Part shown: positions 1 through 43,628 of the stretch, in pieces | How positions within the stretch are numbered: the first letter of the stretch is position 1 | How the letters are laid out: every line of letters starts with the position of its first letter | Assembly (NCBI RefSeq): GCF_019059575.1 | Contig: NW_024883396.1 | Span: 1-64,000 of the forward strand | Reading direction: 5' to 3' | Source of the DNA: Amphibalanus amphitrite | Lineage: Eukaryota; Arthropoda; Thecostraca; Balanomorpha; Balanidae | Length of the DNA: 64,000 nt | Notes under the pieces: generated by a model | The model's database searches: none | Seen by the model: the letters and a program-made list of their open reading frames with translations, nothing else | Told to the model about the DNA's origin: nothing | Position numbers and translations under genes: made by a program

Positions 1-3000
1 CCTTCGTCCGTTCCTCCTCCTCATTCTTTCCTTCCCTGTTTCTCCCACACATCTCCTTCCATTCCTGCTCTCCCATGGCCGAGTGGGCCGTCGGTCCGAG
101 TCGCCGCAGTCGCCAGACGCCGCCGTGACATTTTATAGCCGCGGCGATCGATGCCGCTCCGCCGACGGCCGTTGGCAACGGAGAGAGGAGAGGCAGACAG
201 CCGCCGACGCTTCCGCACTCTGCCCCGCCATGAGCGCCTCTCGCTCTCTCCAGTGCCGGTCCGACGCCGGAGCCGACGTACCGACTCACAGACGAGCAGC
301 GATCGTCGGTACGACAGCCACTCCAGACAACGGAGCCTCCTCCGGTCTCTCAGTGACACCTCGCCGCCGGCCCGGCCGGATCGTCACAAATTTATCGCAC
401 TTTCAATGAGCCCGCGTCGGGAGAAGATTTCCAATCAGCGGCGGATTGCAGTCCCAACTGCCTCCCAAGGCATCGGCGGAGAAATCGAACCCACCCGTCT
501 GCCTGCATCTGGCGAGTACGGCGTAGCTATTTTTGTGACAGAACCTCACGTGGCTTTATCAGCCAGAACTCCCCGGGGCGTGGAGCAGCTCCTAGACAAT
601 TTTGCCGGCCTGTTTTCATAACAAGACCGGGAGGGAGCGGAGGGCGGCCGCAGCAGCACCGCAGAAGCGCGGGCGGGAGCCGGGGCGCGCGCACCGGGAG
701 GGGCCCGTGGACGTGTCGCCATTTCCACCGGATTAGCTTAACAGGCCGGAGAAAAGAGACCAATGAACTTAATGGCGCGGCCTGCTTTTTGTTGGACAGC
801 CACTCTGCTGAGGGACAAAAACTGGCCGCACACGAACCGACCGAGATGTGATAGAGATATGGCACCGCGCCGTCATTTCGGAGTAAACAGCTCAAAGTCC
901 GTCGGCGGTGCCCTTCGGAAGTCTGCGACCAACCCTGACATTGAGCTGACCTTTCCAGTTGTGCTTCCGACTCGACGCTGCAAAGCAGTTGGTGCAAAAA
1001 TCATTACACATCGTTACTCCAGCGATAGCAAGACGCTGAATTCTTTACCAGTGTCGGAGCAGACAGTTGCAGACCAAAAAAAGCGGCTATCGCTGACGCC
1101 CGCTGCGCCCGCTTTTCAACACCTCGGACCATTATAGATCGGCGAGGGGCCGGCCGCAAACTCACTCAGGTCAGCGTCCAGGGAGGGGGGGGGGGTCAGA
1201 CGGACACGAACAACTGCCGCCGGCCGACAGCCGGCGCCGAAACACCCCCAGCGCCGCGGCGCGCCGCAGGCGCATCAAAGCTCCGAACGCCGCCGCAGAA
1301 AACACGGCTTTCGCAACATCGCGGCCACCGACAACTCTGCAGGCCGCCGCCGCGCGTCCGTCCGTCTGTTTCCCGAGTCTGTGTGATATGACAGGCGGCA
1401 GCCGCCGCTCCAGAAAAAGGCAGCAGCGACCGCCCCCCGCGCCCGTCCACAGACCGGGACAAAGAGGACAGTGACCGCGCGCGACCCCCGAAACAAAGAA
1501 GGGTTATCCTCCGCGGGAATAATGGCCTTCGGGCTCCGACCCCGGCCTGATCGCTCGACGTCATCGTCGCTGACGTCGACGCCAACGACGGGGGCTGCCG
1601 AACTCATCGACGATCTAACCCGGGCGTTGCCTGGCAGCTGCGTATACACAGAGGGGTGGCCGCGGAGTAAACAGGAGGCCCGCTGGCGCACTGTTTCACA
1701 GCGGCCGCTACCCGTCGCGCCGCGCGAGACCCGCACAATCGATGAAACATGGCCGCCGCTGCCGACACCGCTGCATCGACCAAATAAATCCCACTCTCGA
1801 TTTACGATCGCGCCCTATTTCTGCCGGTGGTTGTCAAAAACGGCGACCATGCAGCCAAAACATAGTGCAAACAGGGCGTCGAGTTGGGCCCACAGTCACG
1901 GTCGGGGTCCGACGAGACCCGGTCGGGTCACGTGACCTGACGGAGGGGGGGGGGCGGTGTCGAGGAGACTAGAGAGTCTGGTGGGCAAGCTCAGCTAGAG
2001 ATGTGGTGAGTTATGCACCTGCAATGAGCAATTATGAGCTCCCCCGAGAGACCGCGTCTCATCTCACTGCCCCCGTCAGCTGCAGGGGAAGGAGCGGACG
2101 GTTAGTGCAAACGACATACCGTGACTGTACACGAACGGAGAGAGAAGAGCTGGAGACGGAGGGGAGCGAGGCATAACCAGGGATGAAGGATGAGTCGCCA
2201 ACAAGGGCTATCTCTAGTCCAAACAGGCGCGCTCAAGGACAGCACACCGGCGCCTGAGGACTGACAGCCACCTGACAGCCGCGCTCTAAGCGTTTGAGTC
2301 AACATTGAACACGACTGCTCACACGGTGACGCCATGAAGCAGTTACGAAACGACGAAACAGAGCAGGTGACTGGCACCCACATCCTACCCCATCCTAACC
2401 GGCAAATCAAGGACGAAGGTCGGCCAACAGCGCGGGGGAGACAGGCTGAGATTACTGAGGGGAGTCGGGAGATGAGGGTGCACGGTCAACACGTCCAGAC
2501 AGCGCCGGCGGCCACAGACTCGAGGTCAACATCATCGGCGCGCCGTCCTCGGCCCGCGCGGCCGCTTTCAGCCGGCCGTTTGCTCAGCCGCTGAGCAAAC
2601 TCGGATCGACGCTGATGCGAGTGGAAATCGAAATAATCAGCCGCGATCCACGGCCGGTCCAGCGAATGGCTGATCAGGGAACCGTACCCAAAACACCATC
2701 CCGGGTCGGGTTGTATGATGACCCACCATCAGGTCTCTGGGTCCTCGATATAGTGTGTTTTTCATCAGCCCAGTTCCGAGTACCCTCTCCGGAACGCGTG
2801 TCGTCCCATCATCGGCGGATCACGCACACCGCAACAGAGGACGTGCGCGCGGGCGCAACACCCGTGGCGATGATTGGATTGGGGCGGGCCTCGATTATTG
2901 GATTGGGTCGGACGCGCTCCACGCCAGTGATTGATGCTCTGCGGGGCACGCCATTAGTATTCATTAGTCCCCCCAATTTGACACCCACTGGGGGCACGCG

Positions 3001-3423
3001 AGGGCGCGCGGACACGGCATTACGTCATCAGTCGGCCAGGTGACGGGACAGTCCGTGTTCCACCGCCCGCACCTCCGTGCCGCCTTTATCCACCGCTCAT
3101 CGGGCTGTCCTCTGTCTGCGAGATCCGCGCGCAGCTATGAATGATTAACACAGCAGAGAAAGGGTTAATCCCGGCCGGGAAATGGCGCACCCCTCCCCCG
3201 GGGCGGGAACAGCTGCTGGAGATGGGGACAGCTCTCTCTCCCCACGGGTCACTTAGGTGGACGGCTGGCGGTCTGGGGTCGCTGACACACTGGCCGACGC
3301 GGCTGCGGTCTGCCCGGGACATTTCAGCCCGCTCGGCTCATTAGCCCGCCCTTCAGCCGGGCGTCTTTTGGCACTGGCGAAATGCCGGGCGCTTTTTATG
3401 CGACCCCACTCTGTCAGTGTACG

Positions 3424-3448
3424 GGCACGTGCACAAAGCGCACGTGCC
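3424..3448. promoter_or_regulatory. Inverted pair of CACGTG E-boxes
   Basis: GGCACGTGC at 3424-3432 and GCACGTGCC at 3440-3448 form a 9-bp dyad with a 7-bp spacer, each arm holding a CACGTG core (3426-3431 and 3441-3446). CACGTG is the core for bHLH-leucine-zipper factors. Function in this intron is inferred only. Confidence 0.4.
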
Positions 3449-5402
3449 GCCCTCGTCAGGGGGCTGTCGGCGACCGCCTCCTCCCTTCGGACGCTGATGA
3501 GCTAGAAGAAGGGACAGCCGCGGAAAGGGCTCGCGAGAGTCAGAGAACCACACGGCCTGCGCTGGCGGCTCCGCGCGTCTTCCAACATTCTCCTAATGAA
3601 GACACCGACCGTCGGCACATGGCATCAGCCACAAAAACCTCCTCTGGGAGCACCGGCGGGCGCGGGGAAAACAGGCCGATCCGAGGCAATCCGCGCCCGT
3701 CAGACGGCGGGGATAGGGTCGGCGTCCGTCACCGGTATCTGGACCAGACGTCTCTCGAGGGCCGCTCAAGGATTCCTCCGAGAGCGCAGAGGACACGCCC
3801 GGGGGAAACTCGAGGGAAAAAAGCTGGGATCGTTTTGGGACCGCCCCGCAACAGCTCCGGATCGTGGACCCGCCCAGATCTCCACTCGAGATGGCTGTAA
3901 TCGGGCCGGGGACCGACGAAAAACGTCTCGGAATCACTCGAGGTCGTTGAGGGATTATTCGAAAATTGCCAGGAGTGTGACGCTGGCCGGATAAGCATCC
4001 ACTGACAGCCCACGTAGCGGCGATGACGGCGGCGGCGAGAGCGGCGCAGCGAGGCGATAAAGTGACGCGGCGGAGGCGCTGACGCAAACGGGCCCGATAC
4101 GGCGCGCCGCCGGCTCCTCCATCTGCGTAAAGAACACGGCGAGACGCCGATAGCGGGCCAGCAGACTATTTAGGGCCTCCAAACCCACTCGAATGATGGA
4201 GCACCGGCAGAAATCAGCGGAACTCGCGGCCCGGGGACTGTCTGGACCCTCCGGTGGTGGGAGACGGGGCGCGGCGGCAGCCGCTCATCGTTCACAGCGA
4301 TATATGGAACACGTGAGCGTCGCGGACTTTACGCTCACCCGCGGCATCCACATCCCCCACGGCTGCCGGTACCTATCTCCAGCGGCCTCCATTGCCGACG
4401 TACCGACAATTGGAGCCGGGCAAAGCCGGCGATAATTGCGGCCGTGCTGCGTTATCGCGCGGGGCTGTCTCGCGGTGACATGCGGCAGACGACTCCCCCT
4501 GGTTGCGGGCGGCCCTCCGCTCCCCGTGCTCTATTAACCAACAAAGGCGTCATAGATAACGGCCGAGACTGCTGTATAATGACGCTGCAGACGCGCCAGG
4601 CGCCGCGGTAATTCGACGGCCGCGCCGCGCCTGGCGCCGAATAACAAAGGCGGCGCAGGGCGCACACCATACGCGCGCGCCCGCACCAGGCGCACGGCGA
4701 CGAGTGATAGACTGTTAGTGCCCGAGCGAACCCATCGGCCGAAAAGAGGCCATTGATCGCTGTCAAAGGCACACACGTCGTGCCAGAGATCCACGCAGAG
4801 GATTGGGACTCGGGAGCCACGTTTCTAACCTATTCTCGTTCAGACACGTAGGTATCTATCCTGTCTCCCGGCTCATAGCTCTGCTATAAATATAACCCAT
4901 TTCCATCCACCCATCTTAAAACCTATCGCCTCATCTCATTTCACACACTCCAAGACGTCCTCACGATCTACTTGGGAAGTCCGCAGTGCCCGGGGCTGAA
5001 TTTCAGCCTCCACCAGCGGCCTTTCCCGACAGGAAAAGCCCGCTATGGCGCTTGTCGCCGTGCCGGCTGATCCCTCGGCGGACATGTTTAATGGATGGCT
5101 CGACGACGGAAGAATGTGCGCGAAATGATCCTGTGCGTATCCGGGGTCTGCGTAGGATGGTCGGTGCCTCCTGGGATACTGCACTAAGGGCTAAGGCTGT
5201 GCTCTTCTGTGGCGATTCTGAATGTCTGCCGTCATCCTAGCGCTCTGCATCGCAGCTTTGGAGCGTCAGCGAGCCTCAGGTGCATGCCAGGTATAACTAG
5301 ATGCTTGTCGCAGGAAGTTCCAACTGAGAGATGGAGATTAGAGGGGAGAGAAGGAGAGAAGAATGAGAGAGATGGGTAGAGGAGGGATAAGGAGGGACAG
5401 AG

Positions 5403-5405
<3 letters not shown>

Positions 5406-5444
<39 letters not shown>
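5406..5444 (+). repeat. (GA)n microsatellite
   Basis: Uninterrupted GA dinucleotide run of about 39 bp within purine-rich sequence 5337-5444, in KLF intron 2. It is a polymorphic-length repeat. In arthropods such runs can also bind GAGA factor. Confidence 0.9.
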
Positions 5445-5446
<2 letters not shown>

Positions 5447-6247
5447 GAGTGTACATGCACCCTCCTCTGATCTTCATTACCATGCGCCGTCAGTTGTTGG
5501 AATGGCTGGAGAGGGGAGGGGAGGCGTCTGCGAGAGGGGCTGCCGACCGGGCCGCTGACCCAGCGCGCCCCGGGGCTATTTCTGCCCGGGTCGGCCGCCA
5601 CTGTTTACTGGCGCCAGAGGGGAGCGGGGGAGGATCGTCCCGCCGACGGGAAGGCCTCCCACTCCCGCGGGGGAGTCGCTTCATCACGAGCCGCCGTCGG
5701 GTGACGGGTTTACACGGGGCAGCCATCAGCCGGCCGACGGCAATCGGAGCCAGTGTCCGCGAGTTGAGAACACCTCTGCTCCTGTGCTGCTCTGGAATGG
5801 GCTCCGCTAAAGACTCCGGGCGCAAAGACCCCGCTGGGAGGGCACCTGCGAGCGTGTTTCCGGATATACAATCCCGGCAAATAGGCCAAATGGCTCCGCA
5901 GACGAGCAAAAATGACGCCATTACCTCGACCATATGCACCATTAATATCCCGGTCTCCAACTGGTCTGAGCCGACGCGGAAACCCTGAGTCGATATGTCA
6001 CCGTCATATGCCAGCTGTTTTTGCGGATGAGGACATTAAATGGTCGCAATATCTGCCCAGACAGGAATGCCAATGGTGATCGCCGGATGCAAAAAGTCGG
6101 CCGCCGCATCCATGTGACCTTCTTATGATGATGTATCAAGCTATGCTATCGACCCTCTTGCTATGATAGACGTTTTGATGCGGGAAGGGTATAGGAAGTT
6201 GCCGAAGGTGTGGGTGGTCGCGGTCTGCGCAGCGGTCGCGATCTCAC

Positions 6248-37910
<31,663 letters not shown>

Positions 37911-38105
37911 GGCTGCTGCTCCGGGTGAGTCTCGCGCTCACTGACACTGCACGCTCACGGACCGGGTCGGGGCGGACCGAGGTCGGGTCACACGCCTCAA
38001 ACTCGCAACATCCCGCACGGCGGCACTGCACGCTCAGACAGCGGCGGACATCCCCCGGCCGGGGCCGGCACCAGCCGCACACAGAGCACCGCTCACGGCC
38101 ACGGC

Positions 38106-38141
38106 AGGTCACCAAAGGTCACCGTGGGTCACGACGGGTCA
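38106..38141 (+). promoter_or_regulatory. Four nuclear-receptor half-sites in a 10-bp-phased DR4 array
   Basis: AGGTCA at 38106 and 38116, then GGGTCA at 38126 and 38136. Each starts exactly 10 bp after the last, making three successive DR4 elements about 200 bp upstream of the KLF start codon. A further GGGTCA is at 37985-37990. RGGTCA is the nuclear-receptor half-site. Binding is inferred. Confidence 0.55.
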
Positions 38142-38413
38142 GCACACTCGACGGTCGCCACCCGGCGCCGCTACAGCAGGTCCCGAGCAGAAGGCACGCC
38201 ACGCCGCCCGACTCCGCACCGGGGCTCCGTCAGCTCCACACTCCACGACCACAACAGCCCGAATGCGGTCCGGCGCCGGCCGAGCGGGGCTCACGTGCAC
38301 CGCCGCCGGCCGCCAATCGACCGCCGGTGACGTCACACACGGCCGGCGGACCGACCAATCAGCGCCGGACGGCTACGTCACCTCACTACGGCGGCGGCGG
38401 CGTCACGGCGTTG

Positions 38414-38423
38414 CCTTATATGG
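38414..38423 (-). promoter_or_regulatory. CArG box / possible TATA element
   Basis: CCTTATATGG matches CC(A/T)6GG, the SRF/MEF-type CArG consensus. On the minus strand it reads CCATATAAGG, so it may instead be the TATA box of the KLF gene. Confidence 0.45.
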
Positions 38424-38540
38424 TACAGGGCTGGCGGCGGCCCGCGCCGCCGTCTGCGGCCGCAGTCTCGTAACCCCCGCCGACCGAGACGGTCATCGGT
38501 CATCGCGCGGAGCCCGGCTGGAATGAGGCCCATCAGTCAT

Positions 38541-40260
38541 TGTTAGAAATTTTACGCATCTGTAAAAAAGCCTCTTTCGCTTCATTATAAAATATCAATC
38601 CCTAGTAATATGCCAGCATTTTTTGTAACTTTTATCTTTTATTTCGGATTATTGAAAATAAATACGTAAACATAAAATTTACGATAATGCATCTGCAACC
38701 ATGATAAAGGAGAAAAAATAATACGTGTTCTATATTACCTCATAAAGATTCAATCTAAAATCGTCTGACTTCTGGGAAGCATTCGCCAATTTCTATCCTC
38801 ATGCTTCAAACATCAAAAACTCGGCAACCGGAGGGGGCAACCCATCGAGCAGCTCGAACCAACTCAGCTTGTCCATAAACTCGTGTCAGCGACTACAGCG
38901 AACTCTGTGTTTCTGCCCTGAAACTCCGCATTCTGAGAAGCTCAGCAGTTCGCTCAGACGGGTTTCGAGAGTTGGTGTGTTGGACTCAGCCGGAACCCAC
39001 GCCCCTGGCTAAAAGGACCACCCGGATACATAGCTGCAAGGTGGATTTAGTGTGAAACTTCCGTCCGTGGGCTCCGTAAACGTATATCCCTACATGCGCA
39101 TTGCGCATGCAACATGTCCAATTTCAGGTGCAAAAATTACGTAAGCTGTCAGAATAAGCTTAAACGGGTTTTGTTTTTATTACAGCGGTTTAAGCCTGTT
39201 TATGTTTAACACTAAATAGGATAACAAAATGACTTTGCCCTGCATGTTTCGCTTTGAACGTATAACGTATTACCTACTTTGAGTCGGTGAGTAGTATTTC
39301 GTACACTGCACTGGACCGACTGATGCCTGATTTCCAGGATCTGAATGTGGTGTGCATGTAATTTGTATTATTTTATCGATCGTGCTTTCTTATACGGCCT
39401 TGTTTGTAATACTGGGCTGATCTGACTGGATTGATACTGGATTTGTGGAAAGCGTTCTTTCGAAATTAACAATTGTCATTTTTAAGATTTATGGGAACCG
39501 TTCTACCTTCTCTTTTGCTAAATATTTTAGTTCATTTACCAACAAAGCAATGCCTTCTCATAAACATGCCTATACCTTTCTTCATTTTTCAAGAACAAGG
39601 GCTTTATGCCAACTGTCATAGAGGTATGGGAAATCATCTCTGCAAGTGAATCAAGCAATAAAATGAACCGAAAAATGAATGAGCAGCAAAGGACTGGACC
39701 GCTAGATGACGTATGTAATACACCATTTGTGAAACGCAGCGCCTTGTTTTAGCGTGTTCTTGGCCTCAGTTACGGCTGAGGGACACTGTAAGAATTGCAA
39801 AGCGAATCTTTAAGTTGATGGCTCAAATTTTAAAGCCTTGTTCGTGTCAGAAGTTACAGATGCGATAAAAACGAACGATAAGTGCTATAAACAAAATCAA
39901 CAAGTCAGCACCGAATTCACCGAGCTGTATTGTCTGCTGACGTCATCGGCCTCGAAAGGCAATCGATAATGGGAAGATAGGTCCTATAACACGTCTATAA
40001 AATGAGTTGGTGCAAAAACGAACCGGAACGAAGCGCATACAAAGCACAATGAAGAGCTAGCTTTTCGACACCTCCTCCGATCCCGTGTGACCGCGTCCGC
40101 AAGTGTTCCAGTGTCAGAGGCCGTCCTTGAAGTTGGCCGACACAAAGCTGTGATGACTGCGCGCTGTTCGGAGCTGTAGGCCGCGCCGCTATCGGGCCGT
40201 TCCGGCGCGTCTGGAGACGTTCCCACGGCGGCGTACGAGGGCACGAGCAGGGTACCCTTA
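38541..40260. other. AT-rich intergenic region between divergent KLF and GGH genes
   Basis: Composition falls sharply from the neighbouring GC-rich blocks. No coding segment is supported. TATAAAA at 39996-40002 lies about 430 bp before the hydrolase start codon and is a weak candidate core promoter for it; otherwise I see nothing specific. Confidence 0.6.
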
Positions 40261-40431
40261 CCGTGGCAGTGGCACTTCTAGCCGATCCGCCGTGCCGCGC
40301 GCGCTGACCGCTCGCGTGGCTGGTACCGCTCCTCCTCTGTCTGCCCCGCTCTCCGTGACCTCCGTCCGTCTCTACCGCACCGGCTGCCGATCCCCTCCGT
40401 ACCTACCCGTCGACCAGGAAAACACACAGCT

Positions 40432-41379
40432 ATGTCTCCCTCACTGCTGTTGGTGCTCTCCGCGGCCGCGCTGTCCGTCTCGGCCAACGACCGGCCTATC
40501 ATCGGCATCCTGGCGCAGGAGACGACTCCCGACATCGACGACCTGTTCCCGGAGCTCAACTACACCAGCTACGTGCAGGCGTCCTACGTACAGTTCGTGG
40601 AGTCGGCCGGCGCGCGCGCCGCGCCCGTCTTCATCCACCGCTCGCAGAAGTACTACGAGGACATGTTTTATCAACTCAACGGCCTGCTGCTGCCCGGAGG
40701 CAATAGCCAGCTGGACTCTGAGGGCTTCGGCGCCGCCTCGCGGGCGTTCTGGGACCTGGCGCACGCGCACCCGGAGGTGCACTTCCCCATCTGGGGCACG
40801 TGCCAGGGCCACGAGGAGCTGGCGTTCCTGGCCGGCGGCGCGGAGGTGATCGAGGCCTGTGACGCCGAGAACCAGCTGGTGGCCGTGAGCCCCGAGCCGG
40901 CGCTGCTCGAGAGCAGGCTGTTCGCCAACGCCACCGCCGAGCAGCTGGCGCTGTTCACGGTCGAGCCGAACGTGGTCATGTTCCACTCGAACTGCGTCTC
41001 CCCGGAGAGCTTCTCGCGGCTGGCGGAGGAGTTCCGCACGCTGGCCACCAACACCGACCGCCAGGGCGTGCCGTACGTCTCGATCGTGGAGCACCGCCAG
41101 CTGCCCATCTACGGCGTCCAGTTCCACCCGGAGAAGGCCGCCTTCGAGTGGTCCACGCTGGAGCGGGTGGACCAGGTGCCGCACTGGGCCGACGCCGTGG
41201 AGGCCTCCCAGTACCTGGCCAACTTCCTGGTGGCTGAGGCGCGCCGCAGCGAGGCCGTGTTCCCCAGCGAGGCGACCGAGCAGGCGGCGCTCATCTACAA
41301 CTACCCGGCCTACTTCACCGCCGCGCGCGGCTCCACCTTCCAGATGTGCTACTTCTTTGACGACAGCGAGTACATGTGA
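40432..41379 (+). CDS. GGH: Gamma-glutamyl hydrolase, complete, single exon
   Basis: Class-I glutamine-amidotransferase-like enzyme (peptidase C26) that trims gamma-linked polyglutamate from folates and antifolates in lysosomes or after secretion. 315 residues, close to the human length. A signal peptide is visible (hydrophobic residues 4-17, cleavage likely near SVSA|ND). The nucleophile motif is WGTCQGHE with Cys124. The second catalytic block is YGVQFHPEK with His232 and Glu234. Likely N-glycosylation sites are N43 (NYT) and N166 (NAT). The start at 40432 is the first ATG giving a signal peptide. The frame runs from ATG to TGA without introns, whereas the human gene is multi-exonic. GC-rich codon use contrasts with the AT-rich flanks. 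It lies divergent from KLF and convergent with the downstream channel gene. Confidence 0.95.
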   Translation: MSPSLLLVLSAAALSVSANDRPIIGILAQETTPDIDDLFPELNYTSYVQASYVQFVESAGARAAPVFIHRSQKYYEDMFYQLNGLLLPGGNSQLDSEGFGAASRAFWDLAHAHPEVHFPIWGTCQGHEELAFLAGGAEVIEACDAENQLVAVSPEPALLESRLFANATAEQLALFTVEPNVVMFHSNCVSPESFSRLAEEFRTLATNTDRQGVPYVSIVEHRQLPIYGVQFHPEKAAFEWSTLERVDQVPHWADAVEASQYLANFLVAEARRSEAVFPSEATEQAALIYNYPAYFTAARGSTFQMCYFFDDSEYM

Positions 41380-42867
41380 GCAGGGGGCCGCGCGGGGAGA
41401 GGTTCAGGCCGGGGCGCCGAGCGGGGCTGTGCGCCGGACGGTACGGGAGCCGGGCACACGGAGCCGGCGCACGGTGGTCGGCACTGAGCGGCGCTGGCTC
41501 AACAGCAAATATAGATGTGACGGCCATCAGGCAGCGGTTATCGAAACAATGCAAATTATAGGTGCACAGAGAAAAATGGCAAGTTTCCTCATCAGAATAC
41601 ATGCAAATAACCCATGATGAGCATTTCGAATCCCAACAGTAGCACCTAAGCTGGATAAAGTTTTGCGTGGCAAATAGGTAGGTACCTACGTGTTGCATTG
41701 GCCCTCTCATCACTGAACGGTGCTACACGCATTAGTCACGACACCAATCAAAGCGATTTTTTTTTTTACAAAACTCGGTTATCGTCGCGACCTCATCGCA
41801 TTCCGTGCTTTTGAGACTCTCAGTTGGAACGTGTCTTTGTATTCAATACATCAACTCATAGCCAGGCGCTACAATCTGGTTGTTTTGCGCCCATCATGGT
41901 GAATGTAAGCGTGAGATAATGACGAGCTCCGACCTCCTGTCGCATCTCTCGTGATTCCGGGGCGTACCGTTCGTAGCCCTCTGAATGCTAACTTGCCCTA
42001 TTTGGCCCTACGCCCTCGGTCATTTCCCACTCCCAGCCTCGGCTACTCCTAGGATCTTCCACCAGAAACAATTATCATTCAGCGTTTTCCAAATTCTGCT
42101 TCCTCCGATACACATCTTCGAGTACCTGCAATCTACAAACAAGACACATCTCCCTCAGCCCTGACCAACCTGACTCAGCCTTCAGTGTCATCAGCGCAGT
42201 GGAGAATAGTGATGGATAGTGCCACCTAGCGACTAAATCCAAAACTAATAGTTACATAGCTGAAGATGGCTGAAGGGATCTGCGGGATTTTATGGCGATG
42301 CGAGATCGATGGGGATTGGGTGTTGATGTTATCTTTAGTGTCGTATCTTATATAATTGTTTAGTAGTTCTTTTCTCTCATTTTCCTTGCTTTCCTAATAA
42401 CGCAAACGCACGAGCCAGCGGGTGTGACCGCCGAAGGCTCCTTCAGCCACCTAAGAGACGCACCAAAGCTTGTGCTTACCGTCGCGCCGCTAGATGTCCC
42501 TAGTAACAAACGCCTGAAGTTAGACTGTGCCGCGCTACCTCGATCAGAAAAGGGGGTGACTGGAGGCGGGCGGCTGCCTCAGACGCGAGAAGCTTTTCCC
42601 AAGTATTCTCGAGATGGGCCTTTTTATCGACACGTTAGCTTCACGTTCAGGTTCACGCCCATATATGGCCTTGCCTTCACGTAAAATGGAGCACAGCAAA
42701 CTGGCAGAGTGACCGAATGTTGAAATGCAATGGAACCTAGCCAGCGTGTTGGGTGATTATTAGGTACGGATAAATGTCACAATTTCAGACAGCATGATCG
42801 TTGATCGAAGATTGAAATATGACCAGTGGCGAAGGATTGCAAAGCAGTCGCAAAACATACACCAACT
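41380..42867. other. Intergenic region between convergent GGH and channel genes
   Basis: Contains the GGH 3' UTR on its left side. No perfect AATAAA was seen within about 500 bp of the GGH stop, so its polyadenylation site is not assigned. A T-run is at 41757-41766. No coding segment is supported. Confidence 0.6.
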
Positions 42868-42873
42868 TTTATT
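42868..42873 (-). terminator. Candidate polyadenylation signal AATAAA of the channel gene
   Basis: TTTATT on the plus strand reads AATAAA on the minus strand, 315 bp past the channel stop codon. It is the first such hexamer I saw downstream. Confidence 0.45.
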
Positions 42874-43187
42874 GGCATACCGTCAAATTCAAACAGAAAT
42901 GACACGTCTTCGGTCCTATACCACCTAGCAATTGTAGAAACGAATGGATCAGAGACACACAAAGCAACACTCTATAGAACAAGAGCCGACGATCACTGGA
43001 ACAAAAACCCACGCTCCATTCATACCACAAACAGCAACGCTAATGCCAACATTGTACATATACAATTCGCACGTCCGTTTAAAACGTTCCCTTTCTCAAC
43101 ACTGCTCCGATAAAGTGAACCACACCCGACGAACGAACAGCGGGAGGTCACCAAACCTTCCCTGTCACCCACTCACACGCCACACAT

Positions 43188-43628
43188 TCAAACAGCAGAA
43201 CCTGCTGCGTTTCCTGTCGTCTCGCCGGGCAGCTGCACACTGACGCGGCGCTTTTGGACGCCATCCGCGCTGTCGCCGGTCTCTGTCGTCTGTGCGGCCG
43301 GGCCCGCGGCGGCGGCGGCCGGGTCGGCGCCCTGCTCGGCCGTCGTCTCGGCAACCGTCGCGTCCTCCTTGGCGCCCTCCGCCTCCGCCTCGTCGGGTTT
43401 CCTCAGTCCCAGCCGGACGGCCAGCCACACGCCGAACGCCACCAGCCAGTCGTAGATGGCTATGGCGGACAGTCCGAGCAGGAAGCTGACGGAGGCGCAC
43501 AGCTCCGACACCATGTTGGTGAAGTTGTAGTTGAAGTGCTCCTTCACCACGTCCACGATCGGCGAGATGGTCAGAGAGATGCCGTAGTTGGTGCCGATCG
43601 ACTTGCTGCCCAGGGAGAGGATGCGTAC
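43188..43628 (-). CDS. DEG/ENaC-like channel, exon 2 (TM2 and cytoplasmic tail)
   Basis: 146 codons plus stop, starting VRILSLGSKS. It encodes the pre-TM2 segment, the GxS-containing TM2 and the C-terminal tail. Codon use is far more GC-rich than in exon 1. Confidence 0.82.
   Translation of the reverse strand, partial: VRILSLGSKSIGTNYGISLTISPIVDVVKEHFNYNFTNMVSELCASVSFLLGLSAIAIYDWLVAFGVWLAVRLGLRKPDEAEAEGAKEDATVAETTAEQGADPAAAAAGPAAQTTETGDSADGVQKRRVSVQLPGETTGNAAGSAV

Larger units (their letters stand above)
1..6247 (-). other. KLF6/7-type gene, intron 2 (partial)
   Basis: GC-rich, CpG-rich non-coding sequence between exon 2 and the missing zinc-finger 2/3 exon. I found no C2H2 finger or other recognisable coding segment on either strand. 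It holds a (GA)n run at 5406-5444 and an inverted pair of CACGTG E-boxes at 3424-3448. The many short ORFs here are by-products of GC-rich composition. Confidence 0.8.
37911..38540 (-). promoter_or_regulatory. KLF6/7-type gene 5' flank, GC-rich putative promoter and 5' UTR
   Basis: GC- and CpG-rich block just upstream of the KLF start codon, ending sharply at AT-rich DNA near 38540. It holds CCAAT boxes (38313-38317, 38355-38359), a full CRE palindrome (38328-38335), an E-box CACGTG (38292-38297), and CCTTATATGG at 38414-38423. That decamer fits the SRF CArG consensus and, on the minus strand, contains TATAAG, so it could serve as a TATA box with a start near 38385. The transcription start cannot be fixed from sequence alone. 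Confidence 0.6.

Noticed and set aside
5232..5601. Ser/Leu-repeat ORFs over the GA microsatellite
   Set aside because: Reading frames through a dinucleotide repeat; the same holds at 21472-22007.
41380..41800. Signs of retroposition after GGH (A-tract, target duplication)
   Set aside because: No A-rich tail or flanking direct repeat was seen, so retrocopy origin stays a hypothesis.
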